A stretch of DNA of 64,000 nt from Candidatus Oscillochloris fontis (lineage in GTDB: Bacteria > Chloroflexota > Chloroflexia > Chloroflexales > Chloroflexaceae): assembly GCF_004138135.1 (NCBI RefSeq), contig NZ_RYFD01000005.1, forward strand, positions 84,018 through 148,017, given 5' to 3'. A program made the position numbers and the translations under genes. Below the pieces are notes generated by a model that was not told the origin of the DNA, ran no database searches, and saw only the letters and a program-made list of their open reading frames with translations. Below are positions 9,220 to 18,500 of the stretch, piece by piece; position 1 is the first letter of the stretch; each line of letters starts with the position of its first letter.

Positions 9220-10044
9220 ATGCAGCGTATCGCAATTATCTACAACCCCTTTTCGGAAGCATCGATCAGCCATTCGGCATTGCTAACTGCCTGGTTACGT
9301 GAACGTGGCATTGATATTTGGCGCGGTATTTCACAGGAGTGCCGCGAGTGCCCTCAGATTCTTGAAGATGCCGATCTGATGATCGCCATGGGTGGTGATG
9401 GGACGGTGTTACGGGCGGCGCGGCTGGCCTTCCCTAGCGGGTTGCCGGTTCTGCCAGTGGCGTTGGGCCATCTGAGTTTTATGGCCGAGATTGGCCCCGC
9501 CGAGTTGTATGAGGGGATCGAGACGTTGCTCAATGGGGGGGGCTGGCACGATGAACGGGCGCTGATTGATGCCACGCTCTGGCGTGAGGGTGAACATATT
9601 GCTGATTTTGTCGCCCTCAATGAAGTCGTCATCTCGCGCAGCGAGATCAGCCGGGTGATCAATGTTGAGGTGGCAATTGATGGCTCGCTGCTCACCACGT
9701 ACCTCGCGGATGGGGTGATTGTGGCTACGGCGACTGGTTCGACAGCCTACGCGCTGGCGGCGGGTGGCCCAATCATTGACCCGCGCTCACGGGCGTTGGC
9801 GCTGGTGCCGGTGGCGGCGCATCTGACTAACGTGCCCTCGATGGTATTGCATGAGGCGGCGGTGGTGACGATCACGATGCGTAGCCGTAACAATGCGAGT
9901 ATTGCAATTGATGGCCGGGGCAATCTGCCCTTGCTGGAGGGGGATGAGGTGATGGTGCGCCGGAGTACGAAGGTGTGTACCTTCTTGCGGCTGCGCCATA
10001 GTAGCCAGTTCTATACCCAGTTGGCGGCCAAGCTGAAGCGATGA
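9220..10044 (+). CDS. nadK: NAD kinase
   Basis: The enzyme phosphorylates NAD+ to NADP+ with ATP. The protein is 274 residues with the hallmark MGGDGTVLRAAR motif, NEVVISR, and the conserved GVIVATATGSTAYALAAGG block that binds NAD. I chose ATG 9220 (MQRIAIIYNPFSEA), because NAD kinases begin with this beta-strand; the frame upstream translates the R3 repeat. The ribosome site (GAGAG) is weak. The gene converges on the V4R-domain gene with a double R1 palindrome between them. Confidence 0.95.
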   Translation: MQRIAIIYNPFSEASISHSALLTAWLRERGIDIWRGISQECRECPQILEDADLMIAMGGDGTVLRAARLAFPSGLPVLPVALGHLSFMAEIGPAELYEGIETLLNGGGWHDERALIDATLWREGEHIADFVALNEVVISRSEISRVINVEVAIDGSLLTTYLADGVIVATATGSTAYALAAGGPIIDPRSRALALVPVAAHLTNVPSMVLHEAAVVTITMRSRNNASIAIDGRGNLPLLEGDEVMVRRSTKVCTFLRLRHSSQFYTQLAAKLKR

Positions 10045-10050
10045 GAATCC

Positions 10051-10113
10051 GTAGGGGCGCGTCGCGACGCGCCCCCCGTGTTTTCGTAGGGGCGCGTCGC
10101 GACGCGCCCCTAC
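10051..10113. repeat. Double R1 palindrome between convergent genes
   Basis: Two copies of GTAGGGGCGCGTCGCGACGC followed by GCCCC lie head to tail between nadK and the V4R gene. The GCGCGTCGCGACGCGC core is a perfect palindrome. A role as a two-way transcription terminator is plausible. Confidence 0.8.
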
Positions 10114-10127
10114 AAGATTGTCCCCAC

Positions 10128-10589
10128 TTAATCCAGCGGATCGATCTGATAGACACACTCTGCGGCACCCATCCCAGAACACATCGTCTCTTTGCCGGTC
10201 ATTCGCTTGCCGGTAAAGTGGGCAATCGATCCAATGAAGACGCCCATGGTAAAGGCGCAGTGTGGTTCGGGCGCATTGGTGACGCCTGCGGTGCAGGCAC
10301 CTTCGGTGATGTGTACCTCGAATCCTCCGTTGTCCTTGGCGACGATCTTTTGGACGAGACAGAGCCGGGTTCCATCTATACCGAGCACCTTGGCTAGGTT
10401 CTTCTGAATCTCATCGGCACTCTGTACTTTGCCCTCCAGACCGAGGCTCTTGACAATATCCTGCCCTCGCTCCCGGCCAGCAGTGACGATCAGTGCTCGA
10501 CCTGCTGATTCTTCTGCGCCGGCGCGCAGAAAGTGGAAGCAAGTTACGCTCATCAACGCACCGAGTGTTGGACGATCTGCGTCTGCCAT
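10128..10589 (-). CDS. V4R (4-vinyl reductase/hydrocarbon-binding) domain protein
   Basis: A 153-residue protein whose C-terminal half fits the V4R domain: EGACTAGVTNAPEPHCAFTM, a helix, then TGKRMTGKETMCSGMGAAEC and a final beta-strand. V4R occurs in the bacteriochlorophyll factor BchJ, in aromatic-responsive regulators such as XylR, and in archaeal proteins, and binds small hydrophobic ligands; its cysteines may bind metal. This is a short, near stand-alone version, shorter than the BchJ proteins I recall. A link to chlorophyll metabolism in a phototrophic Chloroflexota is possible but not shown by neighbours. The start at 10589 is acceptable; a spaced ATG at 10553 is the alternative. Confidence 0.65.
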   Translation of the reverse strand: MADADRPTLGALMSVTCFHFLRAGAEESAGRALIVTAGRERGQDIVKSLGLEGKVQSADEIQKNLAKVLGIDGTRLCLVQKIVAKDNGGFEVHITEGACTAGVTNAPEPHCAFTMGVFIGSIAHFTGKRMTGKETMCSGMGAAECVYQIDPLD

Positions 10590-10697
10590 GGTAGGTTGCT
10601 CCGTTCATTATATGGTGGCGAGCGATCCCGTTTCGGTTGCTTAGAGTCTACTACCAACCCATTACCAAAAAGAATAATTCTTTGTGAATTCATTCTT

Positions 10698-13091
10698 TTA
10701 CGGTATGGGTATACCAAGCGTTGTTGCGCCACCGCGATCCGTACTTGTGCCGGGGTAGAGCGAACGTTCGGCTACAATTGGTTGGGTACCACGTACTACC
10801 GCCGCCACGGATGCCTCATCGGGGTAGAGTTGGTGAACCGCCATGGTGTAGCGTGCTTCGGCGGGGATGCGCAACTGCTCGCTGGCGGTAGCGCCATCGG
10901 CAAAGACGAAGTTGACCGTGACCGTGGCCGGGGCGGGGTTGGGGTTGCTCACACACAGATAGTAACTGCTATCCCGCGTGCGGCCTTCCACAAACGCCCA
11001 GCTATAACTTGGTTCGAGCGCACCTGCCCCAACCGAACCGGCACCACCGCTGTTGAAGGTCATGGCGCGTTCGACTGCCACTGGGCGATCTGCGCGTACT
11101 TCGGTTGAGATACCTAGGTTGGGTACCACCTCATTCACATTGATTGCCAACTGGGTTCGCGGCGGAATGGCGTAGCGGCGCATTGCTGCGGTGCCCTCTG
11201 GCCCCTGGAAGGTGGCCTCGACATTGGCGGGCTGATCATTGGGGTTGAGCACCAGCAACCGCATCTGGAAATCGCCCTCGGTGGTGCCCTCGGCAAAATA
11301 CCAGCGCCGGGCGAGCATATCAATGCCGCGCCCAGTGTGCAGGCCGCGTTGCTGCTCGCCAAAGCGCATGGTGCGCTCGACCGCAATCGGTTGGCTGGCG
11401 ATCACACGCACGCCGAAGTTGGCATTGGGTAGCACCTCATGGATCGAGACCACCAGCCGATCTTGAGCCGCGATCTGCACCTTCTGTTCAAGCTGGGTGC
11501 CGTCATTGCTCATATAGGTGATGGTTGCCGAGACCGGGTTGGACTGGGGATTGAAGAGGATCAGATAGGTGCGGCTCTCGCCTTGGGTTGAACCCTCGGC
11601 AAAGTACCAGATGCGCGAGAGGCGGTTGATGCCTGGCCCTCCATCAATGTCGGTGGTCAGGTTCATACTACGCTCGGCGAGGATCGGGGCGCTCGACTCG
11701 ATAATCGCCGGGATGGCGTTGGCATCGCTGATCAGATCGTTCACGATCAGGTCGCTGCGTGCCCCAGCGGGTACACTGATCAAGCGCACCAGCGGCGCAT
11801 CACCGGGGCGCAGCAGCGTCACTTTGGCATCAGCAGCGCTGGCTGTAGGGTTGAAGAGCGCCAAGCGTTCGCTATAGTCACTCACATTGCCTTCGGCAAA
11901 GTACCAGCGTGCCCGCACGGTAGACTGATCGGTGCGGCTGCGCAGTTGGGGCATGAGGGCCAGCGTCGCCTCGGCGGGGTCGGTGGCATTCGGATCGGCC
12001 TCGCGGTGGGCGGCGATGTTGGGGCGGGTGCTGCGTTGCCCGCCAATGCTGACGCTATGCTCACCGGTGGGAGCGATCTCGTAGGCTTGGCCGAGCCATG
12101 CGAGGAGGCTGATCAGGCTGGCTTGGGTGATCTCGCTGGGAGCGGCATCCTGCGCGGCGATCACCGCAACATGGATGGCCACATCCCCCCCGGCCAGTCG
12201 GCCAACCTCAGAGGTTGGCCCGCCGACCCGCCCCTCAAAGACGTTGCCGTCGGCATCAATGACATAATGATAGGCCAGATCATCCCAACCCAAGACGGTG
12301 GTCTGGTAGCTGAGCAGGGCGCGCATGAAATCACGGCTGTTCGTCGTGGTTGGATCGGCGGTGATCTGGTGGATGATGATCCCGCGTGGATCACGGCGGG
12401 CGGGGCGTGCCGCAACAATCTCGCCACTCCAGTCGCTGCGGGCGATCACCACCGGGCGCTGGGTGAGGGTCTGCTTGCCTGCGAGGATGGGTTGGCGGGG
12501 TAGCCCCGCCGCGAGGATCGGCGGGTCCTGGGCCGATTGGATATAGCTCAGATGCACCTGACTCAGCACGGCTGAGGCGCGGGCAACCTCACTTTGCATA
12601 CTGATGCGCAGTTGGAGTTGGTTGCTGGTGGCAGCAAAGGCGCGCACATTGGCACTGGCAAACGCGCCATCGTCCGACTGTGATCGGGCATCACCGCTCT
12701 CCAAGGGCTGCCAATCGCTCCAACCTGTCTCGGTATCCGCGCTATCCTCTGGGATCGTGCGCGCCCGTACCGCCAACTGCACCTGGGTGCCAGTCAGAAG
12801 TTCGGCATGCCACACCGCTCCCACCGCATGAAAGGCGAACTCGGTATTGAAGGGTGCCGACACAAACTCGCCTTGCACCTGATCTTCGGCGAGGCGCAGT
12901 TCACCCCCGGCGTTATTGGTCACGAGCAACCCAGTGACACTCCCTGCCTCCCAGTCTGCGACCGTACTCATTTCCCAGCTCTCAATCGTGAGCATGGGTT
13001 CTGATTGGGCGTAGGCGGGCAGCGTTCCTATAACCAGGAACGCTGCGAGGAGGAGGGTGAGCATGGAGAGACAAGCGCGACATTGGCGCAT
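10698..13091 (-). CDS. Exported N-acetylmuramoyl-L-alanine amidase-like protein with four WYFAEG repeats
   Basis: The start at 13091 has GTGAGG five bases upstream and gives 797 residues with a signal peptide (LTLLLAAFLVIGTLPAYAQS). After a beta-rich N-terminal region comes a peptidoglycan-recognition/amidase_2 domain. Its likely zinc ligands are His in IIIHQITAD, His in NIAAHREAD and Asp in ATDP; DLAYHYVIDADGNVFEGR is also typical. The C-terminal half has four units of about 105 residues, beginning RWYFAEGNV, IWYFAEGST, RWYFAEGTT and SWAFVEGRT (DUF5719-like). They probably bind wall or surface polymer. It starts 7 bp after the DUF4015 lipoprotein stop, so the two form an operon and may remodel the cell envelope together. 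Confidence 0.85.
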   Translation of the reverse strand: MRQCRACLSMLTLLLAAFLVIGTLPAYAQSEPMLTIESWEMSTVADWEAGSVTGLLVTNNAGGELRLAEDQVQGEFVSAPFNTEFAFHAVGAVWHAELLTGTQVQLAVRARTIPEDSADTETGWSDWQPLESGDARSQSDDGAFASANVRAFAATSNQLQLRISMQSEVARASAVLSQVHLSYIQSAQDPPILAAGLPRQPILAGKQTLTQRPVVIARSDWSGEIVAARPARRDPRGIIIHQITADPTTTNSRDFMRALLSYQTTVLGWDDLAYHYVIDADGNVFEGRVGGPTSEVGRLAGGDVAIHVAVIAAQDAAPSEITQASLISLLAWLGQAYEIAPTGEHSVSIGGQRSTRPNIAAHREADPNATDPAEATLALMPQLRSRTDQSTVRARWYFAEGNVSDYSERLALFNPTASAADAKVTLLRPGDAPLVRLISVPAGARSDLIVNDLISDANAIPAIIESSAPILAERSMNLTTDIDGGPGINRLSRIWYFAEGSTQGESRTYLILFNPQSNPVSATITYMSNDGTQLEQKVQIAAQDRLVVSIHEVLPNANFGVRVIASQPIAVERTMRFGEQQRGLHTGRGIDMLARRWYFAEGTTEGDFQMRLLVLNPNDQPANVEATFQGPEGTAAMRRYAIPPRTQLAINVNEVVPNLGISTEVRADRPVAVERAMTFNSGGAGSVGAGALEPSYSWAFVEGRTRDSSYYLCVSNPNPAPATVTVNFVFADGATASEQLRIPAEARYTMAVHQLYPDEASVAAVVRGTQPIVAERSLYPGTSTDRGGATTLGIPIP

Positions 13092-13098
13092 AGCAGCC

Positions 13099-15207
13099 TC
13101 ACTTCTCAGGGCGAACGGCACCATTAAAAGCACCCCGGTAGACATTCGCCGAATCGTAGAGCATCCAGCCATCAATCTCTGGGAACTGTTCGCTCGCTTC
13201 GATCTGAGCGCGTACCTCTTCGGGGCCATATTTGACAACCTTATAGGCCCATGGATCGGTATGATCCTGGAGCCATGGGCGTAGCCGGGCGTAGCGATCC
13301 TTGATCTGTTCGATGCCGGACGCATTTGCGGCGGCTAGCACCTCATAGGGCTGATCCACCGGTGAGTCGAGGCCAAACGCTCCTGGCCCCCAGAGCGAGG
13401 GGTAGGCCATCGGGGCGATGTAGTCGCAGTAGGCTCCCATGCGTCCAATGTCCTGGGCAATTGTCATTGAGGGGCCAAGTGTCACGCGACCAAAGACATC
13501 AATAGACATATACGCCCCGGCCTCGTTCACCGCACGGTGGGCTAGTTGCATAAAGTCGGTCAGTACCTCGTACATACGATCCGGGTTCTCAACCGGGTCA
13601 ATCGGTTCGGAGAAGAGCAGGGTATCGCGGAAACTGGCTGCATCGCCGTACCAATCGGGGAAGCGTATGTAGTCGTAGTTGACCTCATCAAAGCCGAGCA
13701 GTGCGGCTTCAATACCAAGCTGGATGTTGTAGTCCCAGACATTCCGGTTGGTCGGATCGAGGTAGGCGTAGCGAATCCCAGGGCCGGGATAGTCGGCATA
13801 GACCTCGCCGGTCTCTTTGAGCCGGATTGACCATTCGGGATGCGCGTCAGAGAGGACATTATCGTGGGAGAAGAGTTGGATGCGGGCGATGGTGTAGATG
13901 CCCTTCTCCTTCAACTGAGCCAGTAACGGTTCGATGTCAATGTAGTCGTAAGAAAGCCCCAACTCCTTCACCAGCGGCACCTGCGAGTCATAATAGACCA
14001 AGCCGAGGTCGTCGCGCAGATCGCTCTTGATGTCAATCACAATCGTATTGAGTTCGGTGGCATCAATCAGGTCAATATATTCTTGAATGAGAGTGGGCTT
14101 GCGCGCCACCGCAGCGGTGACATAGAGCGCTTTGACGACAAAGCGCTCTAGGCCGATCTCTTCAGGCAGATTGCCGGGGCTAATCTCTAGTACCTCTTTG
14201 GCATAGCCGGGTGAGAGGACTTGGATGTAGCCCTGTTCAGGTACCCCCTTGAGGGTGAAACTGCCATCGCTGCTGCTCTGGATCTGGGTGTAGGCCACGG
14301 CGGTACCGGGCAGGTTGGGAGTGGCGATGATAGTCGCATTGGCAATCGGTTCGCCCGTCTCTTGATCAACCAGTCGCCCACGTAGGGTATCGGGGCGCAG
14401 CACCGAGTCAAGGACGGTCGTCTGGCCAATCTCCTCGGAGAGTGGTGCATAACCATCGGCGCTAATTTCTAGCGTCTGCTCATCGGCGACAATATCGGTC
14501 ACGCGGTAGCGCCCCTCGGCATCGGTAGTCGCCTGGGCATCCCCGACCCGCACGGTTGCTCCGGCGACCGGCTGGCCACTGAAGCGATCCGTCACTTGGC
14601 CACTCAGCACATTCGGACGCAGGCTGACATCCAGATTAGTGGTGCGGCTGAGCGTCTCGGTGTGTGGCGCATAGTCGGGCGCGTGGATGGTAATGCTAAA
14701 TTCTTCAGGCACGCCACTGAAGCGGTAGCCGCCCTCAACGGTGCTACTCACGACGAGTGTATTGCTGACATTCAGTGTGATTGATAGCTCGGCACCGGCA
14801 ATCGGTGTCCCGGTATAGGTATCCCGCACCATTCCGCGCAGTGTATTGGGGCGCAGGCTCGTTTCGAGCGTCATCGTCATACTGCTACTCTGGGCCACCT
14901 GGGGCTGGCTGGCGAGTGGCAAGCTGAGCGGCTCATAGTCGGGTGCACTGATCGTGAGGGTGTCGCTACTGCGCCAACGCTGGGTCTGGAAACTGCCGTT
15001 TGTGTCGGTGCTAAGGCTTTGGGTGGCGATGCGCACATTGGCTTGGCTGATCACCTCACCCGTGTAGGCATCACGTACTGTTCCGATCAACAGTGGGCCA
15101 GTGTTGCTACACGCACTGAGTAGAGCCATAAGAGGGAGTATGATGACGGCGAACCATGATCGCCGAGTGGGGCGCAATTGATGATCAACGCAGTTGGGAC
15201 GCAGCAT
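13099..15207 (-). CDS. Lipoprotein with carboxypeptidase-regulatory-like repeats and a DUF4015 glycosidase-like domain
   Basis: The start at 15207 has AGGA eight bases upstream and gives 702 residues. A hydrophobic leader ends in lipobox LLSAC, so it is a predicted lipoprotein. About five carboxypeptidase-regulatory-like beta-sandwich units follow, each with a phrase like VRDAYTGEVISQANV or VTDRFSGQPVAGATV. The C-terminal 330 residues resemble the putative glycosyl hydrolase domain DUF4015 (KALYVTAAVAR, NTIVIDIKSD, YDYIRFPDW, SIDVFGR, YIAPMAYPS). The acidic residues in these strands are candidate catalytic residues. The upstream frame translates an R3 repeat and is not part of the protein. 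ATG 15246 is an alternative start. Confidence 0.83.
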   Translation of the reverse strand: MLRPNCVDHQLRPTRRSWFAVIILPLMALLSACSNTGPLLIGTVRDAYTGEVISQANVRIATQSLSTDTNGSFQTQRWRSSDTLTISAPDYEPLSLPLASQPQVAQSSSMTMTLETSLRPNTLRGMVRDTYTGTPIAGAELSITLNVSNTLVVSSTVEGGYRFSGVPEEFSITIHAPDYAPHTETLSRTTNLDVSLRPNVLSGQVTDRFSGQPVAGATVRVGDAQATTDAEGRYRVTDIVADEQTLEISADGYAPLSEEIGQTTVLDSVLRPDTLRGRLVDQETGEPIANATIIATPNLPGTAVAYTQIQSSSDGSFTLKGVPEQGYIQVLSPGYAKEVLEISPGNLPEEIGLERFVVKALYVTAAVARKPTLIQEYIDLIDATELNTIVIDIKSDLRDDLGLVYYDSQVPLVKELGLSYDYIDIEPLLAQLKEKGIYTIARIQLFSHDNVLSDAHPEWSIRLKETGEVYADYPGPGIRYAYLDPTNRNVWDYNIQLGIEAALLGFDEVNYDYIRFPDWYGDAASFRDTLLFSEPIDPVENPDRMYEVLTDFMQLAHRAVNEAGAYMSIDVFGRVTLGPSMTIAQDIGRMGAYCDYIAPMAYPSLWGPGAFGLDSPVDQPYEVLAAANASGIEQIKDRYARLRPWLQDHTDPWAYKVVKYGPEEVRAQIEASEQFPEIDGWMLYDSANVYRGAFNGAVRPEK

Positions 15208-15281
15208 AGATGCTTTCCTGGGGATGTCGAGAATAATACGCGGCATGATAAATTTTTTACATCCCCTTGTCAAGCAATAGG

Positions 15282-15546
15282 GCATGTGTAAAGTTACCTC
15301 CGGTGGGGGGCGGGGGCGGCGTAGCCGCCCCCGAAGATCTTTTTTGGTGTTTTTTGGCGGCGCAGCCGCCAAAAAACACCAAAAATTGAGGTTTGGGGCG
15401 TAGCCCCAAGAACTTTGCCCATGCCCTGGTTTTTGGTATGTATTGGCGGCTGCGCCGCCAAAAAACACCAAAAATTGAGGTTTGGGGCGTAGCCCCAAGA
15501 ACTTTGCCCATGCCCTGGTTGGGGGCGCATCGCGATGCGCCCCTAC
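15282..15546. repeat. R3 element with partial tandem duplication, plus an R1-like palindrome
   Basis: This 335-bp gene-free stretch is almost all repeat. One R3 copy spans 15282-15426 (GCATGTGTAAAGT to ACTTTGCCCATGCCC). About 90 bp of its right half is duplicated at 15427-15516, with the same GGTTTGGGGCGTAGCCCCAA hairpin and ending. A GGGGGCGCATCGCGATGCGC palindrome with CCCCTAC follows at 15521-15546 and supplies the stop codon of the cyclase gene. Confidence 0.85.
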
Positions 15547-18500
15547 TGATAACCTACCTCATAGACTTGGTGCGGTTCCTGTTTGCCTTTGAGTTCAATC
15601 GCGCCCAACGAGTGCAGGGGCCATGCCAAGTCTCCGGGTGGGAGGGCATCGTGGAGGTGGTAGGAGAGTACGACCTGCCCCGCCTGGGCGATCCCGGAGA
15701 GGCGACTGGCGGTATTGACCACATCGCCGATCAGGGTGTAATCCTGGCGCTGGATCGAGCCGATGTTCCCTACGACTGCGCGGCCATAGCTGAGGCCGAT
15801 CCCTAAGCCGATCTCTAGGCCCAATTGGTTGCGCCATGTGGTGGCCAATGTGGCAAAGGTGCGCTGCATCGCCACCGATGCCTGCAACGCACGTAGTGGG
15901 TCGTCGCGGTGGGCAATGGGTGAGCCAAAGACCCCGATGACCCCATCACCCAGGAACTTATCAATCGTGCCATCGTGGGCGTAGAGTACCTCGGTCATGG
16001 CGGTGAAGTAGCGGTTGAGGATCTGTTGGACGAGCACCTGCGGGTCAATCCGTTCGGTGATACTGGTGAAGCCGCGTAGATCGGCGAAGAGTACCACCAC
16101 TTCACGCTCGGTGGGGTTGCCAAAGTTGCTCCCGACGCTGAGCAACTGTTCGGCCACCTGGGGTGAGACGTAGCGGCGGAAGACACTACGCACCCGCTCG
16201 CGTTCTTGGCGTTCAAGGCGCTTGATCGCGCTGATGTCGCGTAGTACCGCCACCTGGCCCAAGGGTTGATCATCACCACCTTGGACGGCGGAGAGACTCA
16301 GGTTATAGACCGTCTCGTCGGACAGAATGATTTCGGCCACATCACCTGCGGAGTGCTCGCCATTCAGCAGCGGCATAAGGCGCACCAGGGGGGTATCCTG
16401 GCCATGCGGAACCAAGTGGATCAGGCTCTTGCCATAATCGGTCTCAATGCTCAACCCCAAGCGCTCCTCAGCGGCACGATTGGCGAGCAAGAGTTCATGT
16501 TGCGGGCCGATCAGCAGGATAGGATCGGCGGCCCCGCGCAGTACGGCATTGAGGGTCGAGCGCTCATCGGCCACTTCGCGGTAGAGGCGGGCATTCTCGA
16601 TCACCTGGACGATCAGGCTCGCAACCGTGGTAGCCAGTTCCAGATCGGCGCGTCCGAAGCCCTCAGTACGTTCGGTGGTGTCAATAAAGAGCACGCCAAC
16701 CGTCTGTTGCGCTGCACGCAGTGGTACCGCCAAGAGATCGCGGATGTGACGGGCATGGAGGAAATTGTGGATCAAACTCAGATCGGGATGATCGGCGATG
16801 TTGGTGAATCTCTCTGGTGCCTGGAGTTTGGCGACGAGTTCATGGGCATGGGGCAGCGCAAAGATCAGGCGATGGAGATCCTGATCGAACGGGCTGGGCT
16901 TGCCATACAATGCGATCAGCGCATGACTGGACTGATGATCCGTATTGGTAGACAGGATCATGCCCACATTGGCAACCCCAAAGATCTTGGCTACGGCTTC
17001 GGCTGCGATCTGAAGATTCTGTGGGGCATCGAGTTGGGCGGTGATCGCCAGTGAGAATCGGTTGACTTGGCTGAGTTGTTGGACGCGCTGTTGTTCATCT
17101 TCGAGGAGGCGTGCATTGCCCAGCGCGACACTAAACTGGCTCATGATCGCACTCAGGATGGCCTCATCACTCGCTCCAAAGGCGGCGGGGATGGGGCTGC
17201 GTACATCGAGCGTTCCCAACACTTGCCGTCGTAGAATGATCGGGATCACCAACTCCGAGCGCACCATAAGATCATCGGGCAGTTGCGCGACGTAGCGCGG
17301 GTCGTTGCGCACATCATCAACCCGCACGAGTTGGGCGTGGCGCATGGCCCAGCCATTCAGCCCCTCATCGGCGGGTAACCGCAGGTTTGGTTGTTGGGTA
17401 TTGGCACTACTCCCCGCTGAGGCTTGCAGCACTAGGGCGGCACCTTCACGCAGAAAGAGGTTGACCAGCGGGTAGCCGAACTGTTGCTGGATCATATAGA
17501 CCAGCAGCCGGGTGACCTGATCGGGTTGCATAAGCTCGGAGAGGAAGGCGTTGATCTGGTTGATCTTGCGCAATTCCTCAGCCCGCCGGGCCAGCAACTC
17601 TTTTTGACGCTGCGATACGCGGAAGAGTTGGGCGCTCTCGATGGCCACCGCACTCTGTGCAGCTACCGATTCGAGCAACTCGATATGCTCATCGCTAAAG
17701 AAACCGGGGGTATGGTGTACCAGTGTGATCACCCCCAGCAGATTATGTTCACGCTGCACCGGCATAGCTGCCACGGCGCGCACGCTGGAGTGGATGTCAC
17801 TCCCGACAAACCAGCGATCATCCTCGCGGGTATCGTGGATGATCGCCGGACTCTGTTCGCGCAGCACCCAACCGGCCACACCCCGGCGCAGAATATCGGG
17901 AAAGACTGTACTTGTCGGGTTGCGACTGCTCGAATAGTAGAGCGCCTGCTCCTCATCAAAACCGGTCAGAATGATACTGGCGCGAATCGCCCCGACCGCA
18001 TCGGCGAGATGATCGAGGAAACGGGTTAACAAGAGATCCAGATCAATCGTCGCGCCGAGGTCGCGGGTAAGGTGGAGCAGCAGTTCGGTCTTGCGCTGGG
18101 CCTTACTCAGGCTGCGCTGGGCGCGTTGCAGGCGCAGCATAGCGCGCACTCGCGCCAAGAGAGCGTCAATCTCCACCGGCTTGACCAGAAAGTCATCAGC
18201 CCCGGCATCCAAACTGGACACACTGGTGGCGAGGTCGGCCTGTGCCGAGAGGATCATCACCGGGATGAAGGGCTTCGTGCGATCCGCCTTAACCTGGCGG
18301 GTCACCTCATTGCCATCAATCCCCGGCAAGCCCAGATCGAGCAGAATAATATCCGGGGTGATGAGATGCAGATAGGCCAACGCCTCCTCGCCACTTGCCG
18401 AGAGCGAGACGCGGTAGCCACTATTGGCCAGCACATCGTGATAGACCCGGCGAATCAGCGGGTCGTCCTCAACGATTAGAATGTGACCCAATTCTGTCAT
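15543..18500 (-). CDS. Response regulator with three GAF domains, PAS and class III nucleotide cyclase
   Basis: This 985-residue protein starts with a receiver domain (phosphoacceptor Asp in DIILLDLGLPG, conserved Lys in FLVKPVE). Three GAF-type sensor domains (about 150-310, 340-480 and 500-660) and a PAS domain follow. The C-terminal class III cyclase domain has metal Asp residues in LFADLRGFTS and DKFLGDGVIG, and YTLIGDVVNTASRL. The Lys and Thr in the substrate positions favour adenylate over guanylate cyclase. The ATG overlaps the stop of the HNH gene (ATGA), and no ribosome site precedes it, so translation is probably coupled to the Septu-like pair. No membrane segment is seen. The TAG stop lies in a repeat. 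Confidence 0.92.
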   Translation of the reverse strand: MTELGHILIVEDDPLIRRVYHDVLANSGYRVSLSASGEEALAYLHLITPDIILLDLGLPGIDGNEVTRQVKADRTKPFIPVMILSAQADLATSVSSLDAGADDFLVKPVEIDALLARVRAMLRLQRAQRSLSKAQRKTELLLHLTRDLGATIDLDLLLTRFLDHLADAVGAIRASIILTGFDEEQALYYSSSRNPTSTVFPDILRRGVAGWVLREQSPAIIHDTREDDRWFVGSDIHSSVRAVAAMPVQREHNLLGVITLVHHTPGFFSDEHIELLESVAAQSAVAIESAQLFRVSQRQKELLARRAEELRKINQINAFLSELMQPDQVTRLLVYMIQQQFGYPLVNLFLREGAALVLQASAGSSANTQQPNLRLPADEGLNGWAMRHAQLVRVDDVRNDPRYVAQLPDDLMVRSELVIPIILRRQVLGTLDVRSPIPAAFGASDEAILSAIMSQFSVALGNARLLEDEQQRVQQLSQVNRFSLAITAQLDAPQNLQIAAEAVAKIFGVANVGMILSTNTDHQSSHALIALYGKPSPFDQDLHRLIFALPHAHELVAKLQAPERFTNIADHPDLSLIHNFLHARHIRDLLAVPLRAAQQTVGVLFIDTTERTEGFGRADLELATTVASLIVQVIENARLYREVADERSTLNAVLRGAADPILLIGPQHELLLANRAAEERLGLSIETDYGKSLIHLVPHGQDTPLVRLMPLLNGEHSAGDVAEIILSDETVYNLSLSAVQGGDDQPLGQVAVLRDISAIKRLERQERERVRSVFRRYVSPQVAEQLLSVGSNFGNPTEREVVVLFADLRGFTSITERIDPQVLVQQILNRYFTAMTEVLYAHDGTIDKFLGDGVIGVFGSPIAHRDDPLRALQASVAMQRTFATLATTWRNQLGLEIGLGIGLSYGRAVVGNIGSIQRQDYTLIGDVVNTASRLSGIAQAGQVVLSYHLHDALPPGDLAWPLHSLGAIELKGKQEPHQVYEVGYQ

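Noticed and set aside
13092..13325. N-terminal extension of the amidase gene
   Set aside because: It would overlap the DUF4015 gene by over 200 bp, and a signal peptide with a good ribosome site begins at 13091.
15208..15498. N-terminal extension of the DUF4015 lipoprotein
   Set aside because: The extra residues are a translation of the R3 repeat (FWCFLAAAPPKNTKK), also produced at 54534-54679. The lipoprotein signal begins at 15207.
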